Source: Reticulitermes speratus (lineage: Eukaryota > Arthropoda > Insecta > Blattodea > Rhinotermitidae). From it: a DNA stretch of 64,000 nucleotides. The notes under the pieces were generated by a model that made no database searches, was not told where the DNA came from, and was given only the letters and a program-made list of their open reading frames with translations. The stretch is from NCBI GenBank assembly GCA_021186555.1, contig JAJKFL010000004.1, positions 7,182,001-7,246,000 on the forward strand, given 5' to 3'. Made by a program: the position numbers and the translations under genes. Positions 33,748 through 45,350 of the stretch are shown here, one piece after another (positions within the stretch are counted from its first letter, which is position 1; each line of letters starts with the position of its first letter).

Positions 33748-36568
33748 TATAGGAAAGTGGCAGAATGCACATTGAAAATTCAACAGGAAATTTGACAGTT
33801 CCCTTCTCTATTACAATTTCCACAGATAATGTTCACATTGATTCACTTTTATGCATTACTGCCCAGATGGACACTTTGAAATTATGATTTTGCTAAATAT
33901 GAATGCTGTGAGCTTGAAGACTTCTAGAAAGACAGCTTCATAAATTAAGCATAATAATAATAGTAATGTCCTCTGACAGGCTGTAATGTTGACTGAAGCA
34001 ATACCTTATATTTCTACTATCTATGTCTCTTTTTTTCTTAACTAAATGGGCTTTTGTATTTGGTTTCCACGACATCGTGACAAACAGTACCCTGCTGACA
34101 TTAATAAATTATATATTGACAGTTTCTCACATTAGCCTTTTGTTTCATCACATTTATTGCTATCATCTAGAAGTTGGGGAGTGAGTTTATGTAACATATT
34201 TTCAATGGTAATAAACAAGGTTTTCTTTTTAATTTTCATATTAGACATCCCCGTTGGTATGTACATGCAAAAGTATATTTTACTCTTATCAGTAGTACAG
34301 TCACAACCAACACATACACTTGTGACACGTAATCAGGCTACTGGTTTCAGCTCAAAGAGCGTGTGATAGAAAACTATGAAAATCAAACTCCATACATTTG
34401 ATAAGAGGAAAAACTCCCACCTTTTTTTACAATTACACATATAAAATGTATATCAATATATGCAAGTGCTGCCTAAGAAAAGTTCAATCCACAGCACATA
34501 CAAATTGAATGAAGGAAGTATCATGTCCATGGGATGTAAAGAAGATGGGTTACACTGGAACTTGCGAGGTTGTAGAAGATGCGGTCCGAGGTACCATTGA
34601 AAAATAAATGATATCTTTGTACTTGACGTGGAAATCAGTGAAGGGAATGGGAAGGAAAGTGTGAAGTAGTTTACGATCTTCTAGGTTGTGACACTGTGTA
34701 GTTTGGTAGATAGGTACTGACATATAAGAGGAACTTTTGAGGGAGAGGTCTGGGACAAGGGTACCAGGAACTGGTGGCCCCTAGAAGGACAATGAAGCAG
34801 TGGGAACTCATGACCCACGCAAGAATGTCAGATCCCAGAAGGCCTTAATCACTGCTGTGAGAACCTCTCATTAACAAGACAGTTGCTTCTAGGCCTTCTG
34901 TGGTCTGATTGGCTGGTGTTTAGATTTTATTTTTCTTGTAATCCATAACTGTGCTGTATTTTTAACACATTTTGATTCTTAACTTGGACACAGAGGTGTG
35001 TTGTGTTTCTGCTTTACTCAAATGAGCCTGGTAATTCTTGTGTATTTTTAGTACTAGACAACCAACTGTAGTGCATCCAAAATTAAGAACGGTCTATTTA
35101 TTGTACGGCAGCAGTATTGCAACAACATTGTGATGACACTGCGTCTGTGGTTTGAGAGTAGTACACTTGTGTCTGACTTTTATTTTGAAATGTCTCACTC
35201 TCAGGGCATGTTAGGTTAACTAAATGTTTAAACTCACATACTTATGTTTATCATCTAACAAAGTCTTTATTAACTCAGTGGAACAGAGTACTTCTTGAGA
35301 AATCAACAGTTGCTGAAAAAGTCAAATTCAATATATTTTGTGGAACCTGAAGGTTCATTACTCTGTTCACATGAGTCCCTACTTGTCCCTATCCTGAGCC
35401 AGATCAGTCCATTTCACACCCTCCCTTCCAGTTCTTTAAGATATATTTTAATATTCTCTGATATATGTCTAGATATTCCAAGTGGTCTGTTTGCCTCAAG
35501 TTGCTGACCAAAACCCTATGTACATATCTCATCTCAGCGGAACATGCCGTGTGCCCCACACATCTCATGCCTCTTGATTTGATCATCTGCATAGTATATG
35601 GTGAGGAGTACAAATCATGAAGCTCCTCATTATGCAGTTTGCTCCAACCCCCTCTAGTTTTTCCCTCTTGGGTTCTAATGTTATCCTTGGTACCCTGTTC
35701 TCAGACACCCTTCCCTGTAATAGCTGCTTTCTCAATTTTATTGACAGAAATTTTCATAACATTGGTTTCATTTTTCATTTAAATGAATTCACAATGCTTT
35801 ATACACTGTATTCTGCTTTTTCAGACAGTTTACTATCATGTGTATACAACAAATATCATTTTCTTGCTTACAAGGTGCATGTAATTTTACTTCTATCTTC
35901 TTCTTTCCTGGTTAAAATCAGATAAAATCTATTCCCTTGCATAAGACCTTTGCTGTCCTGGTATCACCTCCCCACCAGTAAACACTGTTAATATACTGAC
36001 ACTGAAATATGATTTATGTAGCCACATCCCACACCCCAGAAGTGCAATGTTATGTAGTGACACAGTGTGTTTTCTGTTTAGTGAAACATGTCCAAGTTGC
36101 AGCAATAGTACAAGTTTTGTGATCCTACATTCCAGTATTTTAAGTACTGTATGCTGTATAAAGTTGGTAGGAATTGCTGTCATTTGAGTATCACAAAACA
36201 GTAGAGAACTTTTGCTTGTAGAATCATTGTTCAGTGGTCCATGTCTTTATCCATGCCTTAGCTATGATTGTGCTCCTGGATGTCGAGAGGAACCAGATTT
36301 CAAAGCACATATCTCAACCCTTTGAAGCACATATTTCGTCACAGTAATATATAAGAATTTGGTGTGTATCTGAGGCGGACATACTGCTGTCTGTATTTTG
36401 AAGATGAACCATTTAATATTGTTCTGGGAAATATTTACCTGCTTTAAACAGTTAAACTATGAACCTTTGTAACCAAGTTAATGACAGTAAGGTTTGTGTT
36501 GAGTAATGCTGATTTGGGTGTATAACTTTGAAATAGACAATGATTCTGTTACACAGTTCATATTCCCA

Positions 36569-36978
36569 TTATGGCTCAACAGCATTGAATGATTGAACCT
36601 GATTGGACAATGGTTTAGATATCTTCAGTTGTTGACATAAATCATCTTCGGATCCAGCTATTCGTTTACGTGCAAGTACAGTCAGCCATACACAAAAGTG
36701 GGCTACAATGACAGACAGGATGCCTAGAATTGCTATCGGAAGAGTACTTTCAAACTTGCTCCAGTCCAGCGCAGGGTAAATGGAAGGTGCATTGTTCTTG
36801 CCAGTGCCACCAGCAAGGTGATATACCAGTGAGAAACAGAAGTAGATGAATATAAACAGAAATGACCAGCAGAAGTGGAAAAGTCTGAATGGGTGAGCCA
36901 CCATGATGACATCAATCACCATGAAGATGGAGTTGAAGGCGTGCATGAGGAGATTCAGTGCAGTCAGTCTGTGGACAG
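36569..36978 (-). CDS. Rolling stone-like A, exon 4 and stop
   Basis: A 410-nt terminal exon from TTCTGTTCCAG to TAA at 36569-36571. It encodes AVHRLTALNLLMHAFNS, three membrane segments and a cytosol-like charged tail ending SFNAVEP. Confidence 0.92.
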
Positions 36979-39900
36979 CTGGAACAGAACAGTAGAACAT
37001 TCCAAGAAGTCAGTGATTTGATTGTAACACATTCTTGCTTTGGTGGCTTGGTGCCCACCCACACTGAGTTCCACTCTGCACTGTTTACTAGTTGATTCTA
37101 CTTCAAGCTTTGTAATGGCACAGAATGTTTGCCATCTGGGAGAGAAATACATTTCTGCGAGCAATAACTGAATATCAGGGCAAGCCACAAAGAATGGATT
37201 TGTACTTTGGTATGGAACACAACTTTCCATTTTTATTCTGTTAGCTCCAGCAGTGAACAGAGTTTCTGAACATCTTTTGTGGTGCTGTTTGACACATTAT
37301 CTACTTTGCTTTTATTTTTATTTTGCTTTAAACATGCTAATAAGACTATATATATAACATTATGTGCATGGATAATTATTTTTGTAATATTGAAATGTGC
37401 AGTAAAAATGCTGAAATTGGAAACTTAAATTATTGACATGTTCCAACAAAATTAGTGTTGTATTTTAAACAGTCGCAAAACCACAGGTAGCTGTTGCATT
37501 ATGGCATACAAATTGTGATGAAAATTATATCACTTTATCTTTCTGATGTTATCTTATTTTGTGGGAACAAAACCTGTTTTGCTGGTATATTGGAAGTACT
37601 TCTCTTAATAGGACCAGAATTGTTTTGTTTGAAATATTAAACATTCAGAAATGTAAGTGCTCTTCTATAATTCCGTAAACCTTCAGTTAAATATGATGGC
37701 TTATGAATAGATCATACTCAAATTTTAACTGACTAGCAGCAGAGGAGATGTAAACAGTAGGCTAATGTTAACAACATTTTTGGTGCTTTCCTTCTCCATT
37801 TCTGTATATAAAAAATTCAGCTGGGGAGAAGGAGGGATAAATCAGAGTATGTAACAAACAATGGTAGTGCTTTGCTGTCCTCACCAGGGTTATAATCAAC
37901 AACGAAGTAAGAACCAGTGATTCCAATTGCAATAACCGCAGCAAGTGTGTGCAGCAGCCAGTAAGCTTTATATATCACAGGCATCTGTGAATGCTCCTCA
38001 GTAAAACCTGTAACAGTTCAACACAATCATCAGCTCAGTAAGTCCACCAGCTGTCTGGTTCAGATTCAGGCTGTCAGGCAGTATGCAGTGGTACAGTACA
38101 TTGGCACCTTTCTAAACAAAAGTTAAAGATATGTTACCAAGAAATGGTGTCCAACCTAGAGCAATTAACATCAGTTAGTCATGCTCAGTATGTTTCAAGG
38201 TCAAGACATTGGTTGAATTTATCCAGTTCAGTATCTATGAAAGTGTTAAGGTTACAGGTAATATTATAAGTTGTGTTATTTAATGTTGTAATTTATGCAG
38301 TACCAACGTTAAGTAAGACCCTATCACCATGGCATTGCTCCGTGGAATTTATTTATTCGTGGTTGGTTGTTGGTTGGTTGGTTGGTTAGTTGAGTAAGAA
38401 AGTTAAGTAAGTAAGTAAGTTAAATTAGTTTGTGCAGTACATGTGCAATTTGTGGTAACATAAACACAAATATGAAACAAATCACACTTTGAGAAACATG
38501 ACACACAGTGAGCCCTTCTCATGCCACTACCCTTTTGAAATCCACCCTATGCCAGAAACAAATAATTCACACTTCTTTAGTATCACAAATATTGATGTGA
38601 TCTTCTCTGTGAATTCAGTGCAGTGCGGTTCAAATGTGTGTTAAAATTCAGTGGTACAGATTGAAGTGCTTATCACTGAATTCCATCTTACCTACTGAAT
38701 CTCCTGATGAATTATTTAATGCAACATGTTGATCTTGCATACATTTGTGATGCATTTCAAAGTGACACCTGTAGAATTCATCTCCCTGGTTTGACGGTCT
38801 GATGGATCCCAGTGAATTTGTTTTATAAACCAGCCAAACTGTTTGCAGGAATTGACAACTATTTAACTTAGGTTAAGTTATCAGAAATTTGATGAATAGG
38901 CTGTGGGTTGATTTGCCTCAGGACATTTCCAATAGCAGGATTTTGTGAGCACAATGATGAAACTTTAATAATAAGCAAATTTGGATGCATAGTAATCCAC
39001 CACTGAAATAAACTCTGTACCCTGAAGTTATGTACAACATAAATCGGACATATTGATCTTCAGTTGGTTACAGTGAAACCAGTTAACATAAATTACACTT
39101 CTGTCTTCACTACCTTTAGAGAGGACATGTTGCACTGTTAAGGCATTTGATGTTGTGTTTCTGATTTGGAAACATCTCACAAGAGGAAATCTAGTATAAT
39201 TAATGCACATCCATAGCTAATACTGAAGTACCATTAATCATTATGCTTTAAGTGTGTTACTTTATGCCACTAGTTGTTGCTAAGATTATGTAGTGTCAGT
39301 GCTAGAAAAGTGAATGAGTATGCATCATTGGTGGAATAATAAAGGGCAAAATTGAAGTACTATAAAAACCCTGTCCCAGTACCACTTTGTCTACCACAAA
39401 TCCCACATGGACTGACCTGGGATTGAACCAGGACACAACTGTGAGAGGCCAGTGACTATGTGCCTAAGCTAACGGTACTAAAAGTATCTCTATAGTAATA
39501 TGATATGCTTCATGATATAGTGCCATCACATGATATTTGAGGGTTGATTGGGAAGTAAGAATACATAGTGAACATGCTTATTTAGGTACTTTTTGTTCAA
39601 AACAGTATTTCTCATGAGAGCAGAGAACGATGACGTACTTTTCCACGTAGTCACCCGGAAGGTTCACACATTTGTCGTAGCGTGTTACCAGTTAATGTGT
39701 GCCTTCAGCACAGAATGTTGTGCATTGTGAAAGGAACCACTTTGAGACACCTGCTGGTACTACCACATCATTTTGGCATCTGTGACCACCAAGATGCTTC
39801 TTCAGAGGGCCGACAAGATGGAAATCACTTAGTACAAAGACCCCACACAGTCCTACAGATGTCTATGAAAATTGTGTTTTTTTTAATTTTTGTTTTGGGG

Positions 39901-41244
39901 GTTTGGGGGGGGGGGCTGCAGCCTGGCAGCCCCCCTCTTAGGTGTGCCCCTGTTTCAGAGGATCAGGTCGTGTATCACCATAGAGCAGTGTGCATCTCTT
40001 CCATCTTCCCCTAATGTATTATCCTCACCTCCAAATGTTGCACCACATTTTTATGAATAAGGCTCTGCTGATGAAGTCATGGTTATATAATGATCACATC
40101 TCTACTAGACAAAGTGATAGTGCTTAATTCCAGGAAACGGGATTATCTGATTTTTAGCAAACACTGTTATTTTGTTAGTTGCATCTAGCTTGTAAGTTCA
40201 CTTCTTAAAGTGATAAAATGTTTCCAGGTAATCAGCTGCATTTGTTTGGAGACTGCATGAAATTTTGTCATATTGAGTCACTTTTAGTCGCTGTAAGTTT
40301 GAGTGTTATTTGTTGTTAAAGTTTATAACTGAACTACAAGCTTGATTAGATGATCATATTTCCATTATATATGTGTAACAACAGCAGCTGAGCTGGCTCT
40401 ATACCATTGAAACCATCAGTCCTGTATTACAAGGCCTAGTTTTGCGTGAGTCTATATTACAGTGTAGAAGGCTAGAGGTCAGTTAAGAATTTGGGGTCCA
40501 AGATGGATGTGAGTTGTATTGAGCTTGTATGCTTTGTTGCAGGACCCCAGACGGGGCTGTACGCACCAGTAGTCCTCTCCTTGATGAGTTGCTGGGCGAT
40601 GAGCCCTACAGCCAGCAGTGCTTGTGCGGTGCAGAGTGTGTAGCCCCAGTTGGTCAAGTAGATCGGCCATTTGCTCAGAAAGTTTTCAGTGGGTGTGTTC
40701 TGCTGTGCGGCAGAGATAAATGACCATATCCACACGCTCAGGAAGAGAATTGCAAATGCCCACCGGTACACGAAGTAAGTAGTGTTTACTCCAGCATTCT
40801 TCTGCCACTGAATTGTAAAAGAAAACGTGCAATATGTAGGCGTAATGTGGTTTTGTTTATTGAATGATAGTTTGTGTTCTTCTATGTTAGCCATTATTCG
40901 CCCAGTTGTCAGAATTTGGACATGAAAGCAATGTTTCCTGCTTGTATGCATGTATAAATCTAAAATTGGAGCTAAGACATTGGTTCCTTGCATGTATTTT
41001 TCGGTGTGAAATTACTTAAAATAAAAAACTTGGAAGTTACGACACTCCATGTGTTTAGTAAGACAGTTCTTGTCTCTTAGCAAAAGCATGAGGCCTGCTG
41101 ACACTTGTTCTGAATCAATGTGCAGTGACGTTTTTAAGAAGTGAGAGATTGAAGACTTACCTGGCATCGTACAAACTCTTCAGGTCTGTCGTAGCTGAAA
41201 CCCAAAGATCTTACAGTGATCTCTCGTCTCCATATGGCTTTCAT
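36569..41244 (-). CDS. Rolling stone-like multipass membrane protein, copy A
   Basis: Four minus-strand exons (41295-41161, 40807-40567, 38007-37885, 36978-36569) join to 285 residues when started at the Met at 41244 (MKAIWRREITVRSLG). The product resembles insect Protein rolling stone; Drosophila rost is implicated in myoblast fusion. Hydrophobic segments suggest about six membrane spans: WAFAILFLSVWIWSF, WGYTLCTAQALLAVG, LAAVIAIGITGSYFV, NSIFMVIDVIMVAH, LFIFIYFCFSLVYHL and IAILGILSVIVAHFC. Family-like phrases: RPEEFVRCQWQ, KWPIYLTNWGY, HAFNSIFMV, VAHPFRL, and IYPALDW. The exon 1 frame stays open upstream of this Met, so a 5' exon could add residues. A second copy lies 7 kb upstream in the same orientation with the same intron phases (0, 1, 1). 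No frame damage was seen. Confidence 0.88.
36979..37884. other. Rolling stone-like A, intron 3
   Basis: Intron 3 of copy A, AT-rich. Nothing recognisable. Confidence 0.4.
37885..38007 (-). CDS. Rolling stone-like A, exon 3
   Basis: A 123-nt exon from GAACTGTTACAG to AACCCTG/GTGAGG, phase 1 at both ends. It encodes FTEEHSQMPVIYKAYW and a membrane segment ending in VVDYNPG. Copy B has an exon of exactly the same length. Confidence 0.9.
39365..39475 (-). repeat. SINE family C, decayed partial copy
   Basis: Matches 22030-22135 with many substitutions: CTGTCCCAGTACCACTTTG, ACAAATCCCACATGGACTG and a worn B box GGGATTGAACC, in the same order. Confidence 0.75.
39631..39684 (-). mobile_element. Mariner transposase C-terminal fragment
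   Basis: On the minus strand this reads RYDKCVNLPGDYVEKYV, like the R-x-x-K-C-(I/V)-x-x-x-G-D-Y end of mariner transposases. The element start may be the GGGTTGATTGGGAAGTAAG at about 39541. A short relic only. Confidence 0.6.
40567..40807 (-). CDS. Rolling stone-like A, exon 2
   Basis: A 241-nt exon from TTTACAATTCAG to ACTACTG/GTGCGT, phase 0 in and phase 1 out. It encodes two membrane segments separated by LSKWPIYLTNWGYTL. Confidence 0.9.
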
Positions 41245-41295
41245 CTTGATGACAAATAGGGTTTTGAAAAGTGGGTCACTGTTTGGTGCGTAGAT
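41161..41295 (-). CDS. Rolling stone-like A, exon 1 (first one recognised)
   Basis: A 135-nt open exon from TTTTTGTTGCAG to TGCCAG/GTAAGT. The likely start is the Met at 41244; the bases 41245-41295 (IYAPNSDPLFKT, then LFVIK) may be leader or coding from an unseen upstream exon. It ends CQ in phase 0. Confidence 0.8.
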
Positions 41296-42444
41296 CTGCA
41301 ACAAAAATACACTGTCTAAGGGAACAGATAACATGAACTGACCGCAATAAATCTGGCTCGTGGAATATACACAGGTGCATGTTACCTCACTGAAGAACAA
41401 TTTCTTAATCAGTTTTAGGGAATGTTTATGTTTGCTACTACTACTTATGCCCTTAAGATGTAAGCAGCAGGTTTTCAAAAAACAGTAGTACCTGTCTGTG
41501 TGTTACTGAAAGACAGAGTCACATCCCAGAAGACTCTAGTCTTAATATTCCCGTGTTTCTGGCTAGAGAATTCTTTCTAAAAACATGCTTAGTGCAAAGT
41601 AGATTCCACAGACTTCCTCATGTCTGCCATATGTATATGAAGAAGAAGAAGGAGAAAAAAAAAGAGAAGAAGGAGAAGAAATGCTACTCTGCTCCGCAGG
41701 AAATAGATCACACATTCTCCAGTGATCCAGTGTGTAGCCCGGTCTCTGAGCTATCCCAGATTCTTATAAACAGAAGTAGAGTCTTCCATCAACGCAGTTT
41801 CCAGCGAGTCCTGTCAGTACTGAATATGATTAATCAGTCAGTGTCACACATTAGCCCAAAACTGAAATTTTGCAAAGCAGTAACATAGGAAGCACTCACA
41901 CAGTAGGACCGTGGGTTCAAGTACCTCTGGAGACTTGGGTATTTGTTGGACGTCTTCTGTTTTTTAGACTGTGATATGGTTTATGACACCGCCTTCCGCA
42001 GGAACATACTGTCGTGATATTCCACCCTGAAGATGGTGGCAGTAGGTTCCTCCGAAACATTAGTAACCATATAAAAAAACTACGTGGTTTCTTAGCTTAT
42101 ATAAGGCGCTCTCAGTTACTTACACTGGGCTATATGGTAGGACGATGAGGGGATGGTTTTGAAAGTACGTGGAAAGAAACGCTCATGGACTGAGGAAAAT
42201 CACGAAAAGTATTATTATTATTTTATTGGCCATGTGGCTGCTGACTCAGCACGTTAATAAACAAGAGTTTAATAATAAAAATAAAAATAATAATGGCAAT
42301 AATAATAATAATAATAATGTTATTTGAGACAAACGGTGTCTGAGTCGAGATCTGAACCTTGAACCTCCGATTATGAAATAGGAATGCTGCCCACTGCAGT
42401 GCAGTGTTCGGTACAGTCCGTAATAACTTCACGAACTGAAATAA

Positions 42445-42725
42445 CAATAGTGTGTATAGTGGCTAGGCTATGGACTGGACGGTCCGGGGTTTGAATCCTG
42501 GCTGGGGCAGGAGGTTTTTCTCCCTTTCAAACCGTCTAGACCGGCTCTGGGGCTCTTCCAACCTCCTATTCAATGGCTACCGGGGTTATTTCCCCCGGGG
42601 GTAAAGTTGCCGAGGCGTGATTTTGACCACTCACCTCTGTAGCGCCGAGATTAAGAATGAATGGAGTTCTCCCTCAACTTCGCCCGTATGCCTACATGGC
42701 GTAGACAGGGACTGGAACAAGAAAC
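42445..42725 (+). repeat. SINE family B, well preserved
   Basis: The head has GGTCCGGGGTTTGAATCCTG (B box) and is followed by GACCGGCTCTGGGG, CCTCCTATTCAATGG, GGGGTAAAG, GACCACTCACCTC and GAGATTAAGAATGAATGG. The same order is seen in the copy at 63310. Confidence 0.85.
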
Positions 42726-43860
42726 ATTTGAAATTTAACATGACGATCTGACTGCGAGTCTAACAGACATTCGTGCTTGGATTCGGAGTGTTTAAGGAGA
42801 AGTTGTGTAAGGAGACTGAAAAGTCTGAAGTTGCTGAGGGATATTTTTGGCGTCGGTGGCAGGAGTCACGTGCCGACATGAAAGGCTGAGTGCAAATATT
42901 AGGAATTGGCCGGGGGGGGGGGGGGGGGGGTTATAGAGATAACAGGTTTACATTTCATGTTGGAAAAAGTGTCAGTAAATGGTTGAATATTTGAGAGAAT
43001 TGAGAATAAATCTGATACCGAACATAATTTTGAGTTGCAAATCAGGAAGTCTAAAGAGCAGATTATTAAAAGAGGCAGTGACCTAAGCCAATTTTAATGG
43101 TACTGGGATGGGTCGTTTGATGATTAAGCAGCTGTACTGTGGCTTTATATGCTATCGTGCCTGTACTGTGTTACATGAAACTGCTTAAGATATCATGCAA
43201 TAATTACTACAGTAGTGACTGATTTACGGTCGCTGTTTAAGTCTTTTGATAATCTAGACATTAGTTCAGTGAAAGTTCTACACCGCTTACCTTGGTCCAC
43301 GTTAGAGGTTGCGGCACTCTGCCAAATGCCTTTCACGTTATCAAGCCATAGGCAACGGGTATTTTTGTATCAGCCATTTTGTGTTAATGGTCCATTATAA
43401 ACGTTACGTGCATAAACGAGTTCGCTGACTATGACCCTTCATAATTGTTGTTATATTCCACGTATTTGATGCGCCCGTGTAGTAGGAAGTTAGCGTTTTG
43501 AAAGAGTAAATGCTTGTGAGAAGGCTTTTCATATTACGTTAAGGTTATGTTTTGAGACCGCTGATCAGAGTTAGTCATATTTATTATACGGCGTATACAT
43601 CAAGAGACAAATGTTAAAGTATGGAATGGTTTCTTATCCATTTTGTATCTGAATGTTGTTTTTTGTTGTTGTTGTTGTTGTCGTCGTCATGCAGGTAACA
43701 GTGCTGTAAGATGCAGCTACCAGATTCGCGTATATTGTGGCGTTCTGCTCAGAACAGCAGAATGTAGGTCAAGTTAGACCTATTAATATAGACAGAAAAT
43801 CCCGGATACAGAGTGGTCACGAGTTTCACACCGAGGACAGATAGCAAGAAACGCACCAAT

Positions 43861-44015
43861 GAGATCTTCGCTCTTCTGGGATGTTATGCAGCGCAGATTG
43901 GTAGTAATCGATGTTTCAGGATAACCTAACGGTACCGTACGGTCCGATCGGTTGTCCCGGAACGTCCGTAACTATCAATCTACGCTGCGTAACATCCCAG
44001 AAGAGCAAAGAGCTC
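43861..44015. repeat. Inverted-repeat hairpin built from a dispersed repeat
   Basis: Left arm 43861-43909 contains CTCTTCTGGGATGTTATGCA and right arm about 43965-44015 contains TGCGTAACATCCCAGAAGAG, its near reverse complement, extending to about 49 bp per arm. The same arm sequence occurs singly near 9410, and shorter versions near 10845 and 41520. Confidence 0.75.
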
Positions 44016-44131
44016 ATATGCACCGCGGCGGAAGCCTGAAATCAACTTACTCATGTCTGATTTAATTAAGGAAATATTCTTGCGTTTATTTAATTACGTA
44101 TCTGTTTATAAGATTATATAGCGTCGAATGA

Positions 44132-44474
44132 CTCCATGATTAGGTAAAGGTAAAGCAATCCCATTACAGTCCTGGACAGGCCCTTAGGGATCCAGGAGGT
44201 TGAGGCTCCAAGATTTGTAGACAATCGGCACATGAAGGTGGTAAGGTTGTCAGCCCTACGCACCGGCCGCCGTTACCCCCAGGAAATATTCCTGGTACTC
44301 ATTTCTGTTAGAGGCTGAGTCGACCCCAGGGCCATAGTGCGACCGAAAGGATTATATCAATGAAAAATTTCAATGACACCAAGGGGAATCGAAGCCGCGA
44401 CCTTCCGGCTTGTAGCGCAGTGCCTCAACCAACAGCGCCACCGCTTGCCCCCTCCATGTTTAGGTAAAGGTAAA
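44132..44474 (-). repeat. SINE-like element, family D, with flanking repeats
   Basis: The minus strand shows a tRNA-like head with GGTGGCGCTGTTGG (A box region) and GTCGCGGCTTCGATTCCCC (B box). The element is bracketed by near-identical 23-bp sequences containing TTAGGTAAAGGTAAA, either a target-site duplication or part of the element tail. A related tail occurs at 52975-53110. Confidence 0.65.
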
Positions 44475-44529
44475 AATACAAATTGTCCCTGTGCTGAATT
44501 AAGTAGCATGCCATGAAGGCTCATGGAGG

Positions 44530-44800
44530 AGTGGAGTTATACATAGATTGACGCACTTTTAACCTCGTCACTCGATGGTGGTCAATGGTCAGGCTTCACG
44601 AGCCGTCCGCTTTACCCCCGAGAAAAGAACCTCTCTGTATCTAATAAATAGGAGGCTGGGTGGGCCTCGCAGCCGGTCTGGACGTTTTGGAGACGAGAAA
44701 AATCTCTTGCCCCTGCCGGGAATCGAGCCGTTATTGCTCAGCCTCCCAGCCCATAGCCTGGTGAAGCGATATGGAAGGAAGCAGCCGTTGGCTAATTTAT
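44530..44800 (-). repeat. SINE family B, minus orientation
   Basis: Reverse complement matches family B: a GGCTCGATTCCCGGC B box region, then GACCGGCTGCGAGGCCC, ACCCAGCCTCC, GGGGGTAAAGCGG and TGACCATTGACC. Confidence 0.75.
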
Positions 44801-44959
44801 GGTGCGGGTACAATCACGGAATTTCACTGCAGGGAGGATGGTCAGTGTCCTGGCCGAGTTTTGACTACGAAGCATAAGTGCTAACAAGTCGATCACTGAC
44901 GTTCGGTTATTACAATAGTAGTAGTAGTAGTAGTAGTAGTAGTTAGTAGTAAGACTGAG

Positions 44960-45160
44960 CAAGTTTGTGTAGACGTGCCGCTCTACACTTGTATTCGGAA
45001 GATGCCCGGTTCAAATTATGGCCGAACCAGACTCACACTTCCTCTCGTCTTCCCCAGAACCTCCAGCCAAAGTCTGGGATTGTACTTCGATTAGGCGAAG
45101 ACTGTTTCCTTCCAAATGCTTGCCAATTCATGATTCACCAATCACCATATACCACGTAGC
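44960..45160 (+). repeat. tRNA-like SINE, family E
   Basis: A head with GTGCCGCTCTACACTTG and a worn B box CCCGGTTCAAATTATG, then a body with CCTCCAGCCAAAGTCTGG. Only one copy is visible in the window, so the family status is inferred from the tRNA-like boxes. Confidence 0.45.
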
Positions 45161-45164
45161 TTGG

Positions 45165-45350
45165 CACTGGATGGGGATGTGTGGTCAGCTTCAAGTCCCG
45201 GCCGCTTTACTCCGGCAAAGATACCCGGTATCCATTGAATATGAGGCTGGTTGGGCCCCAGAGCTGGTCTGGACGTTTGAGAGACACGGAAAAGTATCTT
45301 GTCCCTGCTTGGATTCGAACCCCGCATCGTCCATCCTGTGGCCTACTTAC
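45165..45350 (-). repeat. SINE family B, minus orientation, partial
   Basis: Reverse complement carries GGGGTTCGAATCCAAGC (B box), CAGACCAGCTCTGGGG, GGGTATCTTTGCCGG and GGGACTTGAAGCTGACC, in family B order. Confidence 0.7.

Larger units (their letters stand above)
27804..36568. other. Intergenic spacer between convergent DDX51 and rolling-stone-like gene A
   Basis: About 8.8 kb with no gene I can support; the reading frames present are short and lack recognisable motifs. It holds a SINE (28315), a 72-bp duplication (29897), two related TIR elements (30544, 33247) and a third Tigger-like element (31027). A solitary hAT-like end (CAGTTTGAGAAACACTGG) lies near 28095. Confidence 0.6.
38008..40566. 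other. Rolling stone-like A, intron 2
   Basis: About 2.6 kb. It contains simple (GGTT)n and (AAGT)n tracts at about 38365-38425, a worn family C SINE (39365-39475), a mariner C-terminal fragment (39631-39684) and a short G-run at 39897-39915. No exon was seen. Confidence 0.5.

Noticed and set aside
35617-35925. A 102-residue open frame in the intergenic spacer
   Set aside because: Composition is like the surrounding DNA and there is no recognisable domain or splice context.
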